A stretch of 64,000 nucleotides of DNA from Fructobacillus papyriferae (lineage in GTDB: Bacteria > Bacillota > Bacilli > Lactobacillales > Lactobacillaceae), in assembly GCF_018437225.1 (NCBI RefSeq), contig NZ_JAAMFI010000001.1, positions 558,001 to 622,000 of the forward strand, given 5' to 3'. The notes below the pieces were generated by a model that did not search any database, had not been told where the DNA came from, and saw only the letters and a program-made list of their open reading frames with translations. This document shows positions 60,489-64,000 of the stretch, piece by piece. The position numbers were made by a program, and so were the translations under genes. Positions within the stretch are counted from its first letter, which is position 1; the number at the start of each line of letters is the position of its first letter.

Positions 60489-62522
60489 TCAATCAAAGTG
60501 TCTAAAAGCGGCCATCGTTTGGGAAAGGTGATCAACCAAGGCTTGGTGGCCTGGCTTCTCGTCCCATTTGTCCGTTCGAACCAGCTTTAACGCTTCTTCT
60601 TGGGCAATCGTCAGCATCGTCAAATCCTTGACCGGATCGCCGACCTTGAAGTCCGGCATCCCCGACTGCTTCGTGCCCAAAATATCACCGGAACCACGCA
60701 GTTCCAAATCGCGCTGCGCCAGCTCAAAGCCGTCCGTCGTCTCAACCAAAGCTGAAAGCCGTTCCTTTCCATAATCGGTCTTCGGATCGGCCAAAAGCAC
60801 CGTGTAGGACTGGCGTTCCCCACGGCCGACACGACCACGCAACTGGTGCAGCTGCGCCAGGCCAAAACGGTCAGCATCTAATATTAACATAACCGAGGCA
60901 TTTGACACATCCACGCCAACTTCGACAACGGTTGTCGACACCAAGACCTGAATCTGGTTGGCCGAAAAGCCGGCCATCAAAACATCCTTGTCTTCTTTTG
61001 GCAAGCGACCATGCAGGAGACCGACCTGATAATCCGGCAGTTCTTCCTGTAGTTCTTGGTAGACGGCCGTCACGTTTTGGACATCTAGGCTTTCCGACTC
61101 TTCAATCAGGGGCGTGACCACGTAGGCCTGCGCGCCTTTAGAAAGCTCCCCCTTCAGCAAATCCATCGCCTGATCGTACTGGCGGTTGGACAGCTGGCTG
61201 GTGATAATCGGCTTTCGACCAGCCGGCAACTCGTCGATGATCGACACTTCCATTTCGCCATATGAAGTGATCGCTAAGGTTCGTGGAATTGGTGTGGCGG
61301 TCATGGCCAAAATGTCTGGGTTCACGCCACCTTCTCGAAGCTTCGCCCGCTGCTTGACACCAAAACGGTGCTGCTCGTCGATGACGGCCAGCCCGAGGTG
61401 GTGGAAGTAAACGCCTTCTTGGACCAAGGCGTGGGTTCCGACGACAATGTCGATGTCACCCGCCTCCAAATCTTCTAAGATCTGACGTCGTTGTCCAGCC
61501 TTCAAGCCCGACGTGAGCAATTCCACCCGCAGTGAAATCCCCGCTGAATCAAAAAGCTTGGCCAGCCCCTTGGCGTGCTGCTGAGCTAAAATTTCGGTTG
61601 GCGCCATGATCGCCCCCTGGGCGCCGGCCGTGACCGCCGCGTACATGGCAATCGCAGCCACAACCGTCTTACCGGAACCAACGTCTCCTTGCAGGAGGCG
61701 GTTCATGTGCTGTGGGGCAGCTTGATCAGCTAAGATCTCGTCGACCACCCGCTTTTGCGCGTCGGTTAGCGTAAAGGGCAGGGCGTCGATGAAGGCTTGC
61801 ACCTGCTTAGCGTCGTAGGCCAAAGCCTCGCCCAAAAAGGACTTATCGGCCTGCTTGACCAACTGTAGGCGCATTTGGAAGAGGAAAAATTCTTCAAAGG
61901 CGGCTGAACGACGGCCAGCTTTGGATTCCACTTTATCCTTTGGAAAATGCGAGTATTCCACCTGCTCATTCTTGTCCAAGAGCCGGTACTTTTCTCGCAG
62001 TTCGTCTGGCACCAAATTGGGTAAAGTACCACGAAGTTGTCCCCAGGCCTGCTCAACCAATTCTGCGATGGTCTTAGCCTTAATGGCCTTGGAGACCGGG
62101 TAGATCGGTGCCAGACCGTCAACGGAGGCCGGCACTAATTTGATCGCTGTCAAAGCCGCCCGGGCCGCGTTATAGGTCCCGTAGACAGCCACCTCCTGGC
62201 CAACTTCGAGGTTCTTGCTGATCCAGGGCTGATTGAAGAAAGTCACGCGGACGTTCTCCCGGTCGACCAGCAGGCCGACCACCGTTTGCGAACGCTTCCC
62301 ATAACGACGAACGACGGGCGGTGTGGAAATCACGCCTTTAAAAGTGACCTTTTCACCATCCAAGGTCTCGGATGGCAGGCGCTCGCCCAAATCATCATAG
62401 CGATAAGGATAGTAGGAAAGCAGATCGTCGATTGTAAAAATTCCGAGGTCCTGGAGCGCTTTTTCGCGCTTTGGCCCGACGCCAGACAAAACGGATACAG
62501 CATCAGTTAATTGAATCGACAT
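60489..62522 (-). CDS. recG: ATP-dependent DNA helicase RecG
   Basis: 677 residues from the ATG at 62522 (GGGAGGGGAG 3-7 bases upstream). Wedge OB domain in the first 200 residues, then motif I LLQGDVGSGKTVVAAIAM (about 283), motif II AVIDEQHRFGVKQR (DEQH box, about 385), MTATPIPRTLAIT (motif III), STTVVEVGVDVSNASVM and QLRGRVGRGERQS (motifs V/VI). RecG regresses stalled forks and branch-migrates junctions. First of recG-plsX-acpP. Confidence 0.97.
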   Translation of the reverse strand: MSIQLTDAVSVLSGVGPKREKALQDLGIFTIDDLLSYYPYRYDDLGERLPSETLDGEKVTFKGVISTPPVVRRYGKRSQTVVGLLVDRENVRVTFFNQPWISKNLEVGQEVAVYGTYNAARAALTAIKLVPASVDGLAPIYPVSKAIKAKTIAELVEQAWGQLRGTLPNLVPDELREKYRLLDKNEQVEYSHFPKDKVESKAGRRSAAFEEFFLFQMRLQLVKQADKSFLGEALAYDAKQVQAFIDALPFTLTDAQKRVVDEILADQAAPQHMNRLLQGDVGSGKTVVAAIAMYAAVTAGAQGAIMAPTEILAQQHAKGLAKLFDSAGISLRVELLTSGLKAGQRRQILEDLEAGDIDIVVGTHALVQEGVYFHHLGLAVIDEQHRFGVKQRAKLREGGVNPDILAMTATPIPRTLAITSYGEMEVSIIDELPAGRKPIITSQLSNRQYDQAMDLLKGELSKGAQAYVVTPLIEESESLDVQNVTAVYQELQEELPDYQVGLLHGRLPKEDKDVLMAGFSANQIQVLVSTTVVEVGVDVSNASVMLILDADRFGLAQLHQLRGRVGRGERQSYTVLLADPKTDYGKERLSALVETTDGFELAQRDLELRGSGDILGTKQSGMPDFKVGDPVKDLTMLTIAQEEALKLVRTDKWDEKPGHQALVDHLSQTMAAFRHFD

Positions 62523-62610
62523 CGACTCCCCTCCCTTCATTCGATAAGCATTATTTTACCACCAGCATCTCGGAAATGAAACGAGTCCGCCACGCCTTTG
62601 TTAAGCGCAA

Positions 62611-62642
62611 TAAAAAAGGTCAGCACCCTCGGGTGCTGACCA
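62611..62642 (-). terminator. Terminator after the SemiSWEET gene
   Basis: GGTCAGCACCC-gag-GGTGCTGACC stem then six T on the minus strand, 15 bases after the stop. Confidence 0.92.
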
Positions 62643-62657
62643 ACATTATAACTGCTA

Positions 62658-62978
62658 TTAGTGAATGTAAATCGTCACAATTGTGACCAATCCAAAGAAA
62701 ATACCAGGCACATTAGAAATAATGATTGGCCAATCCTTGTAAGTCTTCAACCAACCATAACCGGTCCAAAGCGTTGCGTTAATCATTGCAACCGCTGGCT
62801 GAACAGGGTTTACTGGATTACCGGAAAAGTTCGCGATAATCTGCGGGATGTATGAGACATACATCAAAATACAAGTTGCCGTCGCAATCTTTGAGAAAAG
62901 CTTCAGCATCTTGATTCGCTTTTCGTCAACCACTTTCTTTTCTTCCGGATGGACATAATTATCAACACGCATTCCCAT
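62658..62978 (-). CDS. SemiSWEET family transporter
   Basis: 106 residues, three membrane helices (about 27-47, 60-78, 85-104). The PQ-loop signature MYVSYIPQIIANFSGNPVNPVQP and AMINATLWTGYGWLKTYKDWPIIISN (each cited in parts) matches SemiSWEET half-transporters, which dimerise to move sugars by facilitated diffusion. GGAG lies 9 bases before the first ATG; the second, two codons later, is possible. The hydrophilic start (HPEEKKVVDEKRI) is cytoplasmic. Sugar not known. Monocistronic. Confidence 0.88.
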   Translation of the reverse strand: MGMRVDNYVHPEEKKVVDEKRIKMLKLFSKIATATCILMYVSYIPQIIANFSGNPVNPVQPAVAMINATLWTGYGWLKTYKDWPIIISNVPGIFFGLVTIVTIYIH

Positions 62979-63301
62979 GAATTGTATCTCCTATTCCATT
63001 ATTCGCTCGAATAACTGCCTTTAGTATAACACATTTCGAGAATATTTCAGTAAATTTGATCATCTTTGTTCAATTATTATTTTAATAATAACCTGATAAC
63101 AAGCCTTTTTTAATAATTGATCACCCGTTTTGTTCAGTTACGAACAAGTCGTAATCATTCTAAAAAGAGCCACTAAAAAGCATCGGTGACTTGCGCGCAG
63201 CTTCGTTCCATCCATGATCTTTTTGCGGTCTTTGATTCGACAACACAGCGAACCTTAGGCACCGTAACCGGTTATGCCCTTTTATACCAACGTTTACAAA
63301 G

Positions 63302-63338
63302 AAAAAAGGCCATCTTCCAGAAATCCTAGAAAATGGCC
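63302..63338 (-). terminator. Strong minus-strand terminator without an assigned gene
   Basis: GGCCATTTTC ... GGAAGATGGCC stem followed by TTTTTTC on the minus strand. No intact gene ends here, so it may belong to a remnant or an unseen RNA. Confidence 0.65.
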
Positions 63339-63393
63339 GAAAAGGTGGTAACCACATCAACCGACGACTTAATATCAGTACATTAACCAATAT

Positions 63394-63413
63394 TGTGGCA
63401 AAAATGTGGCAAA
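63394..63413. repeat. Short tandem direct repeats TTGCCACA
   Basis: On the minus strand TTTGCCACATTTTTGCCACA contains two TTGCCACA copies 10 bp apart, one helical turn. It resembles arm-type integrase binding sites but no integrase is in view. Confidence 0.35.
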
Positions 63414-63415
63414 TT

Positions 63416-63480
63416 AAAAAGGAAGCTTATTGTCATCGCTTCCCGGAAGTCGTCTGGCAGTTGACGACGATTTTATTATA
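63416..63480 (-). ncRNA. Candidate very short structured RNA (about 53 nt)
   Basis: TATAAT at 63480-63475 on the minus strand predicts a start at about 63468, exactly at the hairpin GTCGTC-AACTGCCA-GACGAC. This is followed by a terminator GGAAGC ... GCTTCC with TTTTT ending at 63416. The -35 is poor, so expression is uncertain. No family recognised. Confidence 0.35.
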
Positions 63481-63537
63481 ACATTTTACGTCTTTCTTCT
63501 ATTAATAGTGACAATTCGTCTAAGTCATATCTTTAAA

Positions 63538-63566
63538 TAAAAAAGGCCCGCAATTAAGCAGGCCAA
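63538..63566 (-). terminator. Terminator after the PBECR4-like gene
   Basis: GGCCTGC-TTAATT-GCGGGCC then TTTTTTATTT on the minus strand, just after the stop. Confidence 0.85.
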
Positions 63567-63572
63567 CCATCA

Positions 63573-64000
63573 TTATCTAATCCATTTCATCGACTTTATT
63601 TCAGTCAATCTACGTTCAGTAAAAATGTTAGGTGTTTTCCTAACATGAAGAGTAGCAGGTACATAGTACCCCTTATTATTTGGAGAAAAGCCGATGAGTA
63701 CCATCTTTTTTCTTTTTGGATCAAGATAATCATAGATAAGAAATTCAACATTACCTAACCTAGGCGGGCGAATATCTCTAGTAATTACCATTAGTTGCGA
63801 CGAATTACTTTTGAATACTTCGTTAAAAAATTCATGATACTTGAACCTATCCTTAATCCGATCCCCAAATGATGGATCTCGTTTAATATCTTCTATAGTT
63901 AAAGTTCCAGATTTTATCATCTCAATATTTTTACTAGCAGACCTTCGCTTTGATAAATATTGAAGTCCTAAAAGATGTGGAACATCTAAAACATCAAAGT
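63573..64000 (-). CDS. Phage-type PBECR4-like nuclease domain protein, C-terminal part
   Basis: The frame is open past base 64000, so an internal ATG at 63920 is not necessarily the start; 141 codons are visible. The pattern PHLLGLQYL..., IKSGTLTIEDI, FGDRIKDRFKYHEFFNEVF resembles the phage-Barnase-EndoU-ColicinE5/D-RelE-like nuclease 4 (PBECR4) domain: HLxGL, then a helix ending in ISG-L-T, then I-x-x-R-x-x-Y/F. Homologues occur in LAB prophages and integrative elements. It is AT-rich compared with the rest of the window. Recognition is from pattern only. Confidence 0.55.
   Translation of the reverse strand, partial: FDVLDVPHLLGLQYLSKRRSASKNIEMIKSGTLTIEDIKRDPSFGDRIKDRFKYHEFFNEVFKSNSSQLMVITRDIRPPRLGNVEFLIYDYLDPKRKKMVLIGFSPNNKGYYVPATLHVRKTPNIFTERRLTEIKSMKWIR

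Larger units (their letters stand above)
62979..63572. other. AT-rich non-coding boundary region
   Basis: 594 bases without a convincing gene. It holds the SemiSWEET promoter region, a weak minus-strand terminator-like hairpin near 63166-63193, a strong hairpin GGCCAT/ATGGCC with six T at 63302-63338, direct repeats TTGCCACA at about 63396-63413, a compact RNA candidate at 63416-63468, and the terminator of the next gene. Base composition drops relative to the core genes before it. Confidence 0.6.

Noticed and set aside
63160-63390. 76-codon minus-strand frame
   Set aside because: No ribosome site or motif, crosses a strong terminator hairpin, and a plus-strand open stretch over the same bases is equally long without a start.

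Overview
The window looks like chromosome of a low-to-middle GC Gram-positive coccus or rod of the Lactobacillaceae, most likely a heterofermentative one near Leuconostoc, Weissella or Fructobacillus. The clues are the RNA polymerase epsilon subunit next to RNase J, Veg, IreB, CamS, RNase M5, CcpA with a cre site in its own leader, an alanine T-box, and a gluconate / 6-phosphogluconate gene set with a short (about 300 residue) 6-phosphogluconate dehydrogenase. The genus is an inference; no rRNA gene is present to settle it.

Layout. 1-3.1 kb: end of a SEDS cell-wall polymerase gene, an M42 aminopeptidase, and a purine permease behind a candidate PurBox pair. 3.2-8.5 kb: a tight operon xseA-xseB-ispA-tlyA-recN on the minus strand, preceded by an independent, strongly structured small RNA gene that shares a divergent promoter region with an apparently leaderless 84-residue gene. 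8.8-19.1 kb: mostly housekeeping on the minus strand (flavoprotein reductase, purR-glmU, a zinc/manganese ABC pair, veg, tatD-rnmV-rsmA, efp, yqhY-nusB). 19.3-24.5 kb: plus-strand rpoY-rnjA and a degenerate diacylglycerol-kinase-like protein, metK under a SAM-I-type riboswitch, and a membrane protein. 24.6-35.4 kb: two tandem, paralogous, highly repetitive surface-protein genes; the first has a single in-frame TAA. 35.6-46.8 kb: pcrA-ligA-camS, a glucosaminidase, ireB-ruvX-DUF1292, and alaS behind a T-box. 46.8-58.4 kb: two amino-acid permeases, gntK-gntP, gnd with a divergent RpiR regulator, udk, an MFS exporter and ccpA. 58.5-63.0 kb: recG-plsX-acpP-sprT and a SemiSWEET. From about 63.0 kb the sequence turns AT-rich and non-coding, and the window ends in a phage-type PBECR4-like gene, suggesting the edge of a mobile element.

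How the parts work together. Gluconate enters by GntP, is phosphorylated by GntK and decarboxylated by Gnd. A cre site lies in the gntK promoter, and the gnd/rpiR intergenic region has two matching 15-bp inverted repeats placed on the two divergent promoters, so CcpA and the RpiR regulator encoded here probably control this route. PurR, encoded at 12-13 kb, may act on the purine permease at 1.8 kb. Several RNA-level controls are visible: riboswitch (metK), T-box (alaS), and two genes (purR, gntP) whose Shine-Dalgarno is separated from the start by a small hairpin.
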